Source of the DNA: Chitinophagales bacterium
GTDB taxonomy: Bacteria > Bacteroidota > Bacteroidia > Chitinophagales > UBA10324
Reading direction: 5' to 3'
Length of the DNA: 64,000 nucleotides
NCBI GenBank assembly: GCA_019694975.1
Contig: JAIBAY010000001.1
Span: forward strand, 316,732-380,731
Shown piece by piece: positions 19,133-29,855 of this stretch (positions within the stretch are counted from its first letter, which is position 1; each line of letters opens with the position of its first letter). Under the pieces are notes generated by a model, which ran no database searches, was not told where the DNA came from, and worked only from the letters and a program-made list of their open reading frames with translations. Made by a program: the position numbers and the translations under genes.

Positions 19133-20254
19133 ATGTCAGCATTCTTTAACCTGGAGATTCTTAATAATTCCTATGAACGTATCGGATGGTTCCTCGTGAT
19201 CATCCTGTTTGCATTTGTCTTTAGCAGGTACCTGTCAAAAATTTTAAATGATCTCATCTACCGGCTATTGAGCAGGTACACAAGAGAAAGTTATGGCAAT
19301 CAGTTTCATAAACTGATGGCACAGCCGGTGCAATATCTCGTGCTGCTGCTTATCATCCGCGCTGCCATTGAAACGCTGACCTATCCGGAAAACTGGAAGA
19401 TTTCTTTGTGGAACCATCCGCTGCAACTGTTGATTGATGAACTGCTCTGGACCATTATTCTGCTCAACTTCACCTGGCTATTCCTGCGTCTTACAGATTA
19501 TATCGCTTTTATTTTGCGGGAACGTGCTGCACGCACTCTTACAAAATCGGATGATCAGCTTGTTCCTTTTGTGAAGGATGCATTAAAGATCTTTATTGTT
19601 GCCAATGCGCTGATTATTTTGCTGGGTGCCATATTTAATTTCGACCTCACTTCCCTGTTGGCAGGCCTTGGCATTGGCGGATTAGCCATTGCATTTGCCG
19701 CACAGGAAAGCATCAAGGATATTTTTGGTTCCATTACGGTATTTCTCGATAAACCATTTGTAGTGGGCGATGTCGTGAAAATCGGTGAGGTGGAAGGCAG
19801 CATTGAAAAAGTGGGTATCCGCAGCACACGCATCCGCACTGCCAGCCGTACCATTGTAACCGTTCCGAATAAAAAAATGCTGGATTCCAATGTTGACAAT
19901 CTCACACAACGCGCTCACCGGAGAGTGCGGCAGGTGATTGGCCTGCCTTATGAAACCAGTGCGGAGCAACTGAAAAAAATAATCTTTGAATTAAGAGCGT
20001 ATTTTAAAAACAGTGCTGACATGAAAGAAGATTATGTTGTCGCATTTGATGATTTTGGAGAAAGCTCCATTAACATAATCATCATCTATTACATTCCATT
20101 CACCACTTTTGAAGAACACATGCTTCATAAGGAAATGGTTAATTATGAAATACTGCAGACCGTGGAAAGAAATGGCAGCAGTTTCGCATTCCCGGTAAGG
20201 GAAGTAAGGATTGATCCTGACATCATCAGGAAATCTGCATTCAAAGCGGATTAG
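19133..20254 (+). CDS. MscS-family mechanosensitive channel
   Basis: A 373-residue inner-membrane channel. Four or five hydrophobic segments precede the pore-lining helix GLGIGGLAIAFAAQESIKD, which has the Gly/Ala packing pattern of TM3 in MscS, followed by IFGSITVFLDKPFVVGD, the start of the cytoplasmic beta domain, and a C-terminal alpha/beta domain. It should open on membrane tension and release solutes during osmotic downshock. Length fits the medium-size YnaI/YbdG-like forms rather than the 286-residue E. coli MscS. It is a single gene, convergent with the GAF protein gene; the 243 bases between them show nothing recognisable. Confidence 0.93.
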   Translation: MSAFFNLEILNNSYERIGWFLVIILFAFVFSRYLSKILNDLIYRLLSRYTRESYGNQFHKLMAQPVQYLVLLLIIRAAIETLTYPENWKISLWNHPLQLLIDELLWTIILLNFTWLFLRLTDYIAFILRERAARTLTKSDDQLVPFVKDALKIFIVANALIILLGAIFNFDLTSLLAGLGIGGLAIAFAAQESIKDIFGSITVFLDKPFVVGDVVKIGEVEGSIEKVGIRSTRIRTASRTIVTVPNKKMLDSNVDNLTQRAHRRVRQVIGLPYETSAEQLKKIIFELRAYFKNSADMKEDYVVAFDDFGESSINIIIIYYIPFTTFEEHMLHKEMVNYEILQTVERNGSSFAFPVREVRIDPDIIRKSAFKAD

Positions 20255-20497
20255 GCGAATGTACCGTAATCAGCCTGTTTCATTAATCACCTCTCTTAGC
20301 GCTTTAAGAATGATGCCACTGTTAAATTCACACCTTGCTGTATATCACTCCGCAGGAAGGCATGATTTACGCGTTGCAGTTTTAACTGCATACACTGCAG
20401 CAGGTAGTGGACAATTCAATACTAATCGTCTCTGCTGAATAGAATTAGCAGCTGACTCTTCGAAACTTCTCGCTGCGTCTCAGCATAACCGGATTAT

Positions 20498-22912
20498 CTA
20501 TGCTATTGCATCTTTAACCTCCCTGAATAATAATTCTTCCGCAAGATTCAGTTTAAGATCGGCCGCATCATACAACACTTCAACACGCAAAGCCTTCAAT
20601 CCGTGCAAGCCCTGCAATGGCTCAACCTCCAGTCGCTCGATCATCCCGCTGATCCATCCTTTTTCCTGCAGGAATTCAAAGTAACGTTCATATTCTTTCG
20701 CTTCCCTTTCCTGCGTATAAATGATTGCGACCTTATGCGGTTGCGTCAGCCGTTCATTACTGCCTTTGATATAAGCTTTATCAATTCGCTTTTTTACAAT
20801 CTCATAACGGATATTGTATGCCCCTGCAACATCAAATCGTTTTTCGTCCATGCGAAACACAATCGAAAACGGATTGCTGTAGCATAAAATAAGCTGCGTC
20901 GTTTCAAGCGGTATAGGAAGTTCAGGTATTAACCTGTGCGTCTCTCTTGCAATGCGCACCATGCTGATCAGCTGCCATAACCGGAAATTCCTGATGAACA
21001 ACGGATCGAATGTTCCATCCTGCAGGATCGATTGTCCCAGGTAAATGTTGTACTCTACGCCATCAGTTTTATATTTTTCAAAATAATGCGGAAGCAGTTG
21101 TTGCGTGAGCGTTTCCTCTTCATCGAGCAAGCCGGCCACGAGGTCATTGATCATCGTCAGGCTCCGCTCAAAATCATGCCGCCTGAAATGATATGCTTCA
21201 TGCTCAGGATCCACTGCTGTGAAATAATTTTCAACGGCTGTTTTTAAGGTGGTGTTACGCTGCATCATCAGCCGCAGCGTTGGTTCGACTTCCTGTTTCA
21301 TAAACTCAAGAATGCCGGTTTCATCGCCGGAATCCATACCTGACTGGAGCCGGTCCATAAACTTTGTGGCGCGGAATATCATCTCTTCCAGGATACTGAG
21401 CGGAAACAATCTATACGCCTGTAGCATGATCTTATTGGCCGATGTTAAATAATCCATAAGGTCAAGGCGGATGGCTTCATTTCGCTGATCAGAAGAGCCG
21501 CGAATGTCAACCTGTCCGTAAATAGGCGTAACATCCTTTAACTCAATCGGAGGCAATTGCACTTCTTCTCCTGTCTTCCCAAGCGAAAACATCTTCAATG
21601 CTGCCTGCGCAAATTTCCATTCAACAGAAGGATGAATAGAAGTAAAATGTTTTTTGATGGTGGCCTGTACCTGTGTATCAAAATCCTTGGCTGACCGCTG
21701 GAAGACAACAGAAAGAAGCGGCAAAATTTCCTTCAGTTTTAACATCGTCATGAAATTCAGCTCACCTGCATTGGGTGAAGCAATCTCAATAGCACCGATC
21801 AGTTCCTCATCCTGGAAGACCGGTACAATGATGATGCTGGCGATGCCCTGTTCCATCAACTCCATTTCTACAGGAGAGATTTCAGGCAGGCTCCCGATAT
21901 CTTCGACGAGGTATGCATTTTTTTGCTGAACGGCTTTATGGTAAACAGACTGCTCAAAGTGTTTAAATAGCATCCCTGACTTTTCTGCCGGAATCAGGCA
22001 ATACCAGCTTTCCATGCTGCACATGGTATTTTGGCCGGCATAGCTGAGCATGGGAGCAATGCCAACCTTCAGCTCAGGCACCCTGAAATAACTGCGAAAC
22101 TTATCCCGGATATCGTTGATGTTTGCAAGAGAGATAATGGCGCCCGTCTGCAGTAAGGAATATTCCAATTGCGAAACCATTTCCCGGTCGGTAATATCCA
22201 TTACCTTGTACAGTATAAATCCGCTGAATGCAAAAGTATCGGGTGGGAAATTCTTTAACCAGAACTCAGTATCAAAAAAATTATCCTTTAGCGGGCTGAG
22301 ATCAATTTCACTTAGCGGTTTGGGTTCTTTAAGCGTGGTTACTTTTGCAAACATGGCATTGATCTCCGGCTGATAGTAGCTGATCAACCCTGTAACAGCA
22401 TCAGACTGCCTGCTCTTCATTACATCCGGCCGCCTGATAGGATAGTGATAATACATTTCAAGGATTGCTACTCCGCAAAAAGTTATCAGCTCCTTCATAT
22501 CCTTGCTGAGATTCAGTTTCTGCATGTCCCAGACGCCGTTTGCAGATGCAGGAAACATTTTATTAAACTGCGGAGAGCCATACACGGTAACCGGCTGAAA
22601 CGGAACAAGGATACCGGCGGTATAATTGTTCATGAGAGAAGTAGGCAGTACGGTGGAGAGTAATAAGTCTACTTCCTTTCTGTAACGGGAAACCACGTTC
22701 AAGTCTTCAATAGGCGAGGTTAAGGCAGGAATAGCCTTCACCGTTTTCAGAATCTGTTCAATGAAGGGAGCTTCAAGGTTGCCGGTATCTGCCGCCTGCT
22801 CTTCCAGCTTGCTGATGAGTGACTCAAAGCTGAGCGTCGACCGGTAGGGAAATCCCGAACGGCTGACATTTTCCGTAAATCCTGCTTTAACCGAAGCATC
22901 TTTACTTTTCAT
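20498..22912 (-). CDS. Large GAF-domain protein of unknown role
   Basis: An 804-residue soluble protein with no signal peptide or membrane segment. A GAF-type sensor stretch is visible around residues 240-420, including AYLVEDIGSLPEISPVEMEL and IASIIIVPVFQDEELIGAIE, which is the usual GAF beta-sheet end. No kinase, cyclase, GGDEF or helix-turn-helix domain is seen. The C-terminal 350 residues are helical and unassigned. Such proteins recur in Bacteroidota and are annotated only as GAF domain-containing; the output mechanism is unknown. It is monocistronic and convergent with mscS. Confidence 0.78.
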   Translation of the reverse strand: MKSKDASVKAGFTENVSRSGFPYRSTLSFESLISKLEEQAADTGNLEAPFIEQILKTVKAIPALTSPIEDLNVVSRYRKEVDLLLSTVLPTSLMNNYTAGILVPFQPVTVYGSPQFNKMFPASANGVWDMQKLNLSKDMKELITFCGVAILEMYYHYPIRRPDVMKSRQSDAVTGLISYYQPEINAMFAKVTTLKEPKPLSEIDLSPLKDNFFDTEFWLKNFPPDTFAFSGFILYKVMDITDREMVSQLEYSLLQTGAIISLANINDIRDKFRSYFRVPELKVGIAPMLSYAGQNTMCSMESWYCLIPAEKSGMLFKHFEQSVYHKAVQQKNAYLVEDIGSLPEISPVEMELMEQGIASIIIVPVFQDEELIGAIEIASPNAGELNFMTMLKLKEILPLLSVVFQRSAKDFDTQVQATIKKHFTSIHPSVEWKFAQAALKMFSLGKTGEEVQLPPIELKDVTPIYGQVDIRGSSDQRNEAIRLDLMDYLTSANKIMLQAYRLFPLSILEEMIFRATKFMDRLQSGMDSGDETGILEFMKQEVEPTLRLMMQRNTTLKTAVENYFTAVDPEHEAYHFRRHDFERSLTMINDLVAGLLDEEETLTQQLLPHYFEKYKTDGVEYNIYLGQSILQDGTFDPLFIRNFRLWQLISMVRIARETHRLIPELPIPLETTQLILCYSNPFSIVFRMDEKRFDVAGAYNIRYEIVKKRIDKAYIKGSNERLTQPHKVAIIYTQEREAKEYERYFEFLQEKGWISGMIERLEVEPLQGLHGLKALRVEVLYDAADLKLNLAEELLFREVKDAIA

Positions 22913-23259
22913 GGTATCGCATTAATTGAATAAAATTAAATAAAGATTTAATTCAAACCCACACCGGCCCGAACGGTGCCGCTCCACTGCCTCAACAATG
23001 ACGATACTCACTTCTTAGTATTTTACAGGCAGGCGGGTTATTGTCGCTTTTTTAAGCATCGAGCAACATTTATTTGCCATCGCGTATAGCAGATGCAGCT
23101 ATTAATAATATAAGTCACCTGGTCTTGTCGCTCCGTTGTATGGTTGGCTGATAGAAAGCATTTTCCGGTTTCACTGACCGTATTAATTCAACAGACTATA
23201 TAGCGGAGTGCTGAACTTCATCGTCATAACAAATCAGTGGCAATGTGCTGATCAAAAAA
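22913..23259. other. 347-base intergenic region, nothing recognised
   Basis: This gap between the minus-strand GAF and DUF2071 genes contains AT-rich sequence next to the GAF start and no reading frame, repeat, RNA motif or clear promoter I could support. Confidence 0.5.
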
Positions 23260-23970
23260 TTAAATTCTTGTCCCCTTCCCTACACTTATCGCCGAACCTT
23301 CCGCCATAAATACAGAAAGTGGTTTTGCGTTATTCAGAAAAGCAAAATCATTCCCATACAGCTCACTGAAGCGGCAGTCAACCGAATATTCATCAACAGG
23401 GAAATAATTCCATTTCGGATGCTCGACTTTGTATTCGGTAGTCCGGCTTGCACTCACCCTGTTGTAGCCCCAGTAATGTTCGGTTATGAATTCCTCCGAA
23501 CTTCCGGCTTGCATGGCAACCGGCATCTTTGCGGTAGAAATGCCCATTTCATTCCATGCTCCTTTATGTTTCCAGCCGTATCGTACACTTAAAGTTGTTC
23601 CATTCTTAACCTCATGGCGCATGGGCATAACCGAATAACGCTCGCTGTATAAATTGTTGGCGACAAAGGCTATGGCATGTTTTGGAACGATCTCCCTGAC
23701 GAATACTACTCCTCTCCGCCATTCACCATTCACTTTTCGCTTCACATAAAACCGGAGATTCACCTCTTCAAAATTTATATGAAAGGGAATCTTTACCCCT
23801 AATACTTTTGTATGCTGAAACATAAAGCCTACAAGACTTACATAGTGTGTATCCTTATACGTATCAGGGATAGTATGCGCCGGTAAATAAGGGAGCAAGA
23901 CAGAAGGATCAGTTGCATAGTTGAACATAATGAGGTTTTTCCATTCGGCGGTGAGAAAAGGATTGATCAT
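23260..23970 (-). CDS. DUF2071 (YqjF-like) protein
   Basis: A 236-residue protein of the DUF2071 family. It begins FLTAEWKNLIMFNYATDPSVL, matching the family start (W..L...NY..DP..L..), and contains FEEVNLRFYVKRKVNGEWRRG and an acetoacetate-decarboxylase-like beta barrel pattern such as YRVSASRTTEY. No catalytic residue can be named and no enzyme activity is established for the family. It stands alone between the GAF and Pit genes. A 14-base perfect palindrome lies 26 bases before its start. Confidence 0.85.
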   Translation of the reverse strand: MINPFLTAEWKNLIMFNYATDPSVLLPYLPAHTIPDTYKDTHYVSLVGFMFQHTKVLGVKIPFHINFEEVNLRFYVKRKVNGEWRRGVVFVREIVPKHAIAFVANNLYSERYSVMPMRHEVKNGTTLSVRYGWKHKGAWNEMGISTAKMPVAMQAGSSEEFITEHYWGYNRVSASRTTEYKVEHPKWNYFPVDEYSVDCRFSELYGNDFAFLNNAKPLSVFMAEGSAISVGKGTRI

Positions 23971-23995
23971 AATTCGAATGATTTACTCACTATGA

Positions 23996-24009
23996 AACAG
24001 CATGCTGTT
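23996..24009. promoter_or_regulatory. Perfect palindrome upstream of the DUF2071 gene
   Basis: AACAGCATGCTGTT is a perfect 14-base dyad between the DUF2071 start and the Pit stop. It has the size and position of a dimeric repressor site, but no binding protein can be named. Confidence 0.35.
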
Positions 24010-24080
24010 CAGAATGTTTGCAGGATGCAGATTTGAAAACAGCACGATGTTCCGGTAAGTTAAATACGTAACCGAACCCA

Positions 24081-25064
24081 TTATAACCATGCGGTCGCAT
24101 AGTAGATAATTGCTGCTACCAGCATAGAGACAGGAATTGTAATAACCCAGGCCCACAATAATTTTCTTGTCACTCCCCAGCGTACTGCGGATACTCTTTT
24201 CCGTATGCCGGTGCCGATAATTGACCCCGTAATGGTGTGTGTGGTGCTCACCGGTATTCCCATTTGAGCAGTAGAAAACAAGGTGATGGCGCCTGCGGTT
24301 TCGGCTGCAAATCCCTCAAACGGAGTAAGATGGGTAATACGCTGGCCCATTGTTTTAACAATCCGCCAGCCACCCATCATCGTACCTATTGCCATTGCAC
24401 TCTGGCAGGAAATAACCACCCAAAACGGAATTGCGTCATTAGATGTTAGATGCCCTGCGGCTATCAGGGCAGCAAAGATGATTCCCATCACTTTCTGTGC
24501 ATCATTGGCGCCATGGCCTAAACTGTAGGCCGCCGCGGATACCAGTTGCAACCGTCTGAAAACGTTATCAACCTTATGCGGTACAAAGGAGCGGCAGAGA
24601 TGTGAAAGCAGAACCGACAATACCAGTGACATGATCATGCCGATGACCGGCGCGAGGAAGATAAAACTGATGATACGAAACAATTCGCTGCTGAATATTG
24701 CAGTGAAGCCTGCCTTGGCAATGGCAGCGCCTGCAAATCCGCCTACCAGCGTGTGCGATGAGCTGGACGGAATCCCGTAATACCAGGTCAGCAGGTTCCA
24801 GGCGATGGCTGCTATCAGGCCACTCAGTATCACATGCAGTGTTACAACATCGGGATGAACTATTCCTTTTCCCACCGTGGTGGCAACATGCAGCCCAAAA
24901 ACCAGGAATGCGATGAAATTGAAAAATGCTGCCCAGATAACAGCCAGGCCGGGTGTCAGTACCTTGGTGGAAACTATGGTAGCTATTGAATTGGCTGCAT
25001 CGTGAAAACCATTGATGATATCAAAGACAAGCGCAAGGATAATCACCACAATAAGTAAAGTCAT
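24081..25064 (-). CDS. Low-affinity inorganic phosphate transporter, Pit family
   Basis: An inner-membrane phosphate (metal-phosphate/H+) symporter of about 327 residues. The two family signatures are visible as inverted halves: DIINGFHDAANSIATIVSTKVLTP near the N-terminus and SLGHGANDAQKVMGI in the second half. About ten membrane segments are apparent. The frame is open to a TTG at 25106, but the ATG at 25064 begins MTLLIVVIILALVFD, which is where Pit proteins normally start. It follows the DUF47 gene closely, and the pair forms the usual Pit plus PhoU-like accessory operon. It is divergent from the high-affinity pst operon. Confidence 0.93.
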   Translation of the reverse strand: MTLLIVVIILALVFDIINGFHDAANSIATIVSTKVLTPGLAVIWAAFFNFIAFLVFGLHVATTVGKGIVHPDVVTLHVILSGLIAAIAWNLLTWYYGIPSSSSHTLVGGFAGAAIAKAGFTAIFSSELFRIISFIFLAPVIGMIMSLVLSVLLSHLCRSFVPHKVDNVFRRLQLVSAAAYSLGHGANDAQKVMGIIFAALIAAGHLTSNDAIPFWVVISCQSAMAIGTMMGGWRIVKTMGQRITHLTPFEGFAAETAGAITLFSTAQMGIPVSTTHTITGSIIGTGIRKRVSAVRWGVTRKLLWAWVITIPVSMLVAAIIYYATAWL

Positions 25065-25098
25065 AAAAGGATGGAGCGTTGAACGGATGATATGGATT

Positions 25099-25746
25099 TC
25101 ATGCAACCTTCACGATAATGGACTCGAGCACATTGGCAACATCTTCCGCCTTATCGGTGGCGGTTTCAAGCGCTGAAAGGATTTCTTTCATCTTAATGAG
25201 TTCTACGGCATTCTTTTCTTCTTCAAAGAGCCTGGCTACAGCATTGTCGAAAATGTTATCGGCGTGGTTTTCAATACTGTTGATACGGACGCATGCATCG
25301 GTAATCTTACGCAGGTTCTTCAGGTTCTTCAGTTCCATCACCGCAATATTTATTTCCTGCGCACTGGTCAGTATCAGTTCCGTTAACTTAATGATGTCGG
25401 GCGTGAATTGTGTAATCTTGTAAAGCTCCATCCGTTTCGATGCCCCATGCACATAATCCAGCACATCGTCGATACAACTGATGAGGCGGTGAATGTCTTC
25501 ACGGTCAAATGGGGTTATAAAATTTTTTCCCAGCTCATTAAAAATCTCATGGGCTATTTCATCGCCGACATGTTCCAGTTTTTCAACCTGTCTCATATGC
25601 GTAATTCTGTCATCAGTTGAATTAGAGGTAACCGTCAGGTTGAGCTGTTCTGCGCAAAGTTTCAGGTTGGCTGCAGCCTTTTCAAACAATGGGTAAAAGC
25701 TTTTATCGCGTGGCACAAAAAAGCTGATGAAGTTATTGATGGTCAT
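25099..25746 (-). CDS. DUF47 PhoU-like accessory protein of Pit
   Basis: A 215-residue all-helical cytoplasmic protein of the DUF47/YkaA family, built on a PhoU-like bundle. Conserved features include EKLEHVGDEIAHEIFNEL and FITPFDREDIHRLISCIDDVLDYV, which carry the acidic metal-binding patterns of PhoU-type proteins. Members are encoded next to pit genes and are thought to modulate transport. It is the first gene of the two-gene minus-strand operon with pit, and starts 329 bases from pstS on the opposite strand. Confidence 0.92.
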   Translation of the reverse strand: MTINNFISFFVPRDKSFYPLFEKAAANLKLCAEQLNLTVTSNSTDDRITHMRQVEKLEHVGDEIAHEIFNELGKNFITPFDREDIHRLISCIDDVLDYVHGASKRMELYKITQFTPDIIKLTELILTSAQEINIAVMELKNLKNLRKITDACVRINSIENHADNIFDNAVARLFEEEKNAVELIKMKEILSALETATDKAEDVANVLESIIVKVA

Positions 25747-25998
25747 GAAAATCAGTTATGAATAATGGGAATTTAACAGCTCTTAATAACAGCGGTAAAT
25801 ATAGGAGAATGAATTAACAATAAGTTAATACCTGTATGACTGTTAACGCTTTTTGACTGATTATCAAAGCTATCAGTGCCCACTATTGCTTTATTCAGCA
25901 GCCGCCAGCGATTTGATATATTAAATTATAGTTACCAAATCATTAATGAAATAACGATTTCGTAACACCTCATTCTCAGGGTACCCGGTTGCCCTGTT

Positions 25999-26006
25999 TA
26001 GCTTTG
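25999..26006 (+). promoter_or_regulatory. -7 element of the pst operon
   Basis: TAGCTTTG matches TAnnTTTG exactly, 70 bases before the pstS ATG. A -33 TTTG is not seen, which is compatible with a promoter needing an activator such as the PhoB-like regulator. The rest of the 329-base divergent gap 25747-26075 is AT-rich, without a Pho-box I can define. Confidence 0.5.
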
Positions 26007-26075
26007 CAGGGTCAAATACGGATCGATATTAATACGATTGATTTCACCACTTCACTATTAAAATCCTCATTCAAC

Positions 26076-27107
26076 ATGAAAAAATTTCTGTTGCCAGTTT
26101 CTTTAATTGCCCTCTTTGCTGCCTGCAATAATGCGGATAAACAAAGCGCTGATGAATCATCAGCCAAGCAGCAAACCATTGTAAAAGTAGATGGTTCAAG
26201 CACCGTTTACCCTATTACAGAAGCCGTAGCTGAAGACTATAAAGCCACGAATCCTGATCTGCAGATTACGATCGGCATTGCCGGCACCGGTGGTGGCATG
26301 AAAAAGTTCACCGCGGGCGAAATAGATATCTGCAATGCATCGCGGCCTATGAAAAAGGAAGAGATGGATATATGTGCATCGAAAAATATCAGGTTCGTGG
26401 AGTTGCCGATTGCCTATGACGGCCTGGCGGTGACCGTGAATCCGAAAAATACATGGGTAGATAAACTCACGGTAGCAGAACTGAAAGCGATCTGGGAATC
26501 TGCAGCACAGGGTAAAATCAATAACTGGAAACAGGTGAGAAAAGGATTTCCGGATAAGCCACTCAAGCTGTTCGGCCCGGGCACTGACAGCGGCACATTC
26601 GATTATTTTACCGAGGCAGTGATCGGTAAAAAGGGCGACAGCCGTGGTGATTATACGGCTTCTGAAGATGACAATGTGCTGGTGCAGGGAGTTTCTGCTG
26701 ATGAAGGGGCACTCGGATATTTTGGTCTGGCTTATTATGAAGAGAATGCATCAAAGCTCAAACTCATTCCGATTGATGATGGTAATGAGAGTAATGGTGC
26801 CGGTGCCATATTACCGTCCATTGAAACCGTACAGAATGGCACCTACGCGCCGCTATCAAGAGTATTGCTCATCTACGCCAATACTGCTGCCGAAGGCAAA
26901 AAGGAAGTGAAAGACTTTCTGAATTTTTATATTCAGAATGCCGGTAAACTTTCGAAAGAAGTGGGCTATATTCCTCTCCAGGAAAATCTTTATTCCATGG
27001 TGTCCGATCGCCTGCAGCATGATGTTACGGGTTCCATTTATCCGGATGGCAAGGAAGTCGGCAGCAAACTGGAAGATTTGCTTAAAAGCGCCACCACAAC
27101 GCACTGA
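26076..27107 (+). CDS. pstS: Phosphate ABC transporter substrate-binding protein PstS
   Basis: Periplasmic lipoprotein that captures phosphate for PstCAB. The ATG at 26076 gives [20 protein letters not shown], a short signal peptide ending in a lipobox cysteine; an upstream TTG in the same frame lies over the promoter and is not used. Phosphate-site motifs [19 protein letters not shown] and [12 protein letters not shown] are all present. Length (343 residues) is normal. It opens the pstS-pstC-pstA-pstB-phoU-phoB-phoR cluster. Confidence 0.95.
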   Translation: MKKFLLPVSLIALFAACNNADKQSADESSAKQQTIVKVDGSSTVYPITEAVAEDYKATNPDLQITIGIAGTGGGMKKFTAGEIDICNASRPMKKEEMDICASKNIRFVELPIAYDGLAVTVNPKNTWVDKLTVAELKAIWESAAQGKINNWKQVRKGFPDKPLKLFGPGTDSGTFDYFTEAVIGKKGDSRGDYTASEDDNVLVQGVSADEGALGYFGLAYYEENASKLKLIPIDDGNESNGAGAILPSIETVQNGTYAPLSRVLLIYANTAAEGKKEVKDFLNFYIQNAGKLSKEVGYIPLQENLYSMVSDRLQHDVTGSIYPDGKEVGSKLEDLLKSATTTH

Positions 27108-27130
27108 TACCTGGGATAAATGATTATAAC

Positions 27131-28090
27131 ATGCTTGAATCGATGACCATCGACAACACTGAAACGGGCACAGAGAAAAGTGCCCGTTTCGGATTTAACC
27201 GGCGCGACTATGTCTATCTTCGGGAGCGCATTATTCAGTTTATTCTCCTGCTGTGCGCTTTGGTTTCCATCTTTACTACCATCGGCATCATCCTGGTGCT
27301 TTTGCTGCAAACCCTCGATTTTTTCAGCGAGGTTTCATTATGGGATTTTTTAACAGACCCGCAATGGACACCGCTTTTTGCTGACCGTCACTTCGGAATT
27401 CTCCCGCTGCTCTCCGGCACCCTGCTCTCTTCTGCCATTGCTTTGTCGGTAAGTGTGCCGCTCGGTCTCATCATTGCCATTTACCTGAGCGAGTACGCAG
27501 CGGGCCCGGTCAGGAAAACCGTGAAACCCTTCCTGGAGATTCTCGCCGGCATACCAACCATCGTCTATGGTTATTTCGCGCTGATCACGGTTACTCCCAT
27601 GCTGCAGAAAATATTTCCGACCATCGCCGGCTTCAACGCCTTATCGCCCGGTATTGTAATGGGCATCATGATTTTGCCGCTGGTAACTTCGCTGAGTGAA
27701 GATGCATTGCGCGCCGTGCCCAAAAGTCTCCGTGAAGGCGGCTATGCACTAGGCGCTTCCAAATTGCAGGTATCGCTGGCTATAGTTTTTCCTTCCGCTT
27801 TCTCCGGCATAATTGCTTCAGTGATCCTCGCTTTCTCCCGTGCAATCGGAGAAACAATGATTGTGGCCATAGCAGCCGGGCAATCCACGGTGCCGAATAT
27901 TAATCCGCTGAATCCGGTATCCACCATGACGGCGTATATCGTGCAGGTAAGCCAGGGAGATACGCCGTACGGAACACTTGCTTACAATACCATTTTCGCA
28001 GTTGCAATTACCCTGTTCCTGTTCACATTCATGCTCAATATCATCAGCTTCAGAATCAGGAAAAGATTCCTCGCTGTTGGAGGAGACTAA
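27131..28090 (+). CDS. pstC: Phosphate ABC transporter permease PstC
   Basis: A 319-residue inner-membrane permease with six hydrophobic segments. It has the binding-protein-dependent permease loop [20 protein letters not shown] and the PstC-typical [13 protein letters not shown]. It forms the channel with PstA and is driven by PstB. It lies 23 bases after pstS. The hydrophilic N-terminal 35 residues before the first membrane helix are usual for PstC. Confidence 0.95.
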   Translation: MLESMTIDNTETGTEKSARFGFNRRDYVYLRERIIQFILLLCALVSIFTTIGIILVLLLQTLDFFSEVSLWDFLTDPQWTPLFADRHFGILPLLSGTLLSSAIALSVSVPLGLIIAIYLSEYAAGPVRKTVKPFLEILAGIPTIVYGYFALITVTPMLQKIFPTIAGFNALSPGIVMGIMILPLVTSLSEDALRAVPKSLREGGYALGASKLQVSLAIVFPSAFSGIIASVILAFSRAIGETMIVAIAAGQSTVPNINPLNPVSTMTAYIVQVSQGDTPYGTLAYNTIFAVAITLFLFTFMLNIISFRIRKRFLAVGGD

Positions 28091-28107
28091 GTTATGCATC
28101 ACAATAT

Positions 28108-28965
28108 ATGACACCATTTGAACGACATGCGCTGATACAAAGAACCAAGAACGCCACGTTCCAGGTATTTGCCATTATCGGTTTGCTGCTTGCCGTAAGC
28201 GTCCTCTTTATGTTGCTTGCCAATGTGCTGAAGGACGGGTTATTCAGGTTAGACTGGTCATTCATCACGAGTTATCCATCCAGGCGTGCGGAAGCGGCAG
28301 GCATTATTCCCGGACTGGTGGGCACATTGCTGTTGGTGCTGCTCACCGCTCTCATTGCTATTCCCATCGGCATTGGCGCTGCCATTTATCTGGAAGAATA
28401 TGGACGGAAGAACTGGCTCGGGCGACTCATTGAAATCAATATTGCCAATCTTGCCGGAGTACCTTCAATCGTTTACGGATTGCTTGGGCTTGGCTTGTTT
28501 GTGCGATGGATGCAACTTGACCGCAGCCTGCTTGCCGGTGCACTGACCATGGCATTATTGATTATGCCAGTAATTATTATCTCCACACGCGAAGCGATCA
28601 AAGCGGTGCCGGCGGGTGTACGTGAAGCATCCTGGGCCGTAGGTGCAACCCGCTGGCAAACCATCTGGCATCATTTATTGCCGATTTCCTTTCCATCGAT
28701 ACTTACCGGAATCATCCTTGCCGTTTCGCGTGCTATCGGCGAAACAGCGCCTATGATTACAATAGGCGCCTTAACCTATGTCACATTCCTGCCTTCTGAC
28801 GTACATTCGCCGTTCACCGTATTGCCTATACAGATATTCAACTGGGTATCGCGTCCGCAACAGGCATTCCATGAAAATGCAGCGGCCGGCATCATTGTAT
28901 TGCTGATTTTTACCTTGTTCCTGAATTCAATGGCCATTATCCTCAGAAACCGCTTCAGTAAATAA
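28108..28965 (+). CDS. pstA: Phosphate ABC transporter permease PstA
   Basis: A 285-residue inner-membrane permease, partner of PstC. It has six hydrophobic segments, the PstA motif [18 protein letters not shown], and the ATPase-contact loop [18 protein letters not shown]. It follows pstC by 17 bases and precedes pstB by 3 bases, so the genes are one transcript and the last pair is probably coupled. Confidence 0.96.
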   Translation: MTPFERHALIQRTKNATFQVFAIIGLLLAVSVLFMLLANVLKDGLFRLDWSFITSYPSRRAEAAGIIPGLVGTLLLVLLTALIAIPIGIGAAIYLEEYGRKNWLGRLIEINIANLAGVPSIVYGLLGLGLFVRWMQLDRSLLAGALTMALLIMPVIIISTREAIKAVPAGVREASWAVGATRWQTIWHHLLPISFPSILTGIILAVSRAIGETAPMITIGALTYVTFLPSDVHSPFTVLPIQIFNWVSRPQQAFHENAAAGIIVLLIFTLFLNSMAIILRNRFSK

Positions 28966-28968
28966 CCG

Positions 28969-29721
28969 ATGTATAAAGTAGAAACAAGGAACCTGAACCT
29001 TCATTATGGTGCAACCCATGCGCTGAAAAATGTGACCATGGGTATTGAGGAGAAGAAAGTGGTGGCGATGATTGGCCCTTCCGGTTGCGGCAAATCAACC
29101 TACCTGCGCCTCTTCAACAGGATGAATGACATGATCGACAATGTGAAGATTGATGGTGAAGTACTGTTCAATGGAAAAAATATTTATGACAGTGGCATAA
29201 GGGTGGAAGAAATACGGAAGAAAATCGGCATGGTATTTCAAAAACCCAATCCCTTCCCGAAATCAATTTTTGAAAATGTCGCTTATGGATTAAGGGTGAA
29301 TGGCATCACCAATAAAAAATTCATTGAAGAGTCGGTGGAACGTTCCCTCCGCCATGCTGCGTTGTGGGAGGAAGTGAAGGATGATCTGAAAAAATCTGCG
29401 TTGTCAATCTCAGGCGGACAGCAACAAAGGTTATGTATCGCAAGGGCTTTGGCGGTGGAACCGTCCGTAATCCTGATGGACGAACCTTGTTCTGCCCTTG
29501 ACCCGATCAGCAATGCCAAAATTGAAGAACTGATCTATGAACTGAAGAAGCAGTACACCATCATCATTGTAACACACAATATGCAACAGGCTGCCAGGGT
29601 GAGCGACCGTACCGCATTTTTCTACCTGGGAGAATTGATTGAATACAACGACACGAAAGAAATCTTTACCAATCCAAGAAATGAACGTACCCAGAATTAC
29701 ATCACGGGAAGATTCGGATAA
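28969..29721 (+). CDS. pstB: Phosphate ABC transporter ATPase PstB
   Basis: A 250-residue cytoplasmic ATPase. Walker A is GPSGCGKST, the signature is [11 protein letters not shown], and Walker B is [13 protein letters not shown] with switch histidine in VTHNMQQA. The ending [19 protein letters not shown] is typical of PstB. It powers the PstCA channel. It is separated from phoU by 134 bases without a recognised feature. Confidence 0.97.
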   Translation: MYKVETRNLNLHYGATHALKNVTMGIEEKKVVAMIGPSGCGKSTYLRLFNRMNDMIDNVKIDGEVLFNGKNIYDSGIRVEEIRKKIGMVFQKPNPFPKSIFENVAYGLRVNGITNKKFIEESVERSLRHAALWEEVKDDLKKSALSISGGQQQRLCIARALAVEPSVILMDEPCSALDPISNAKIEELIYELKKQYTIIIVTHNMQQAARVSDRTAFFYLGELIEYNDTKEIFTNPRNERTQNYITGRFG

Positions 29722-29855
29722 AACCATCCACTGTTAAAAAAAAGATAACATACCACGGAGGAGTGGTATAGATGCTTCGCATTAACTTCCATCTGGTGAA
29801 TCAGCTGAAACACTGTAACACCTGGTGATTCAAAACAACTGAAGAACAACAAACC

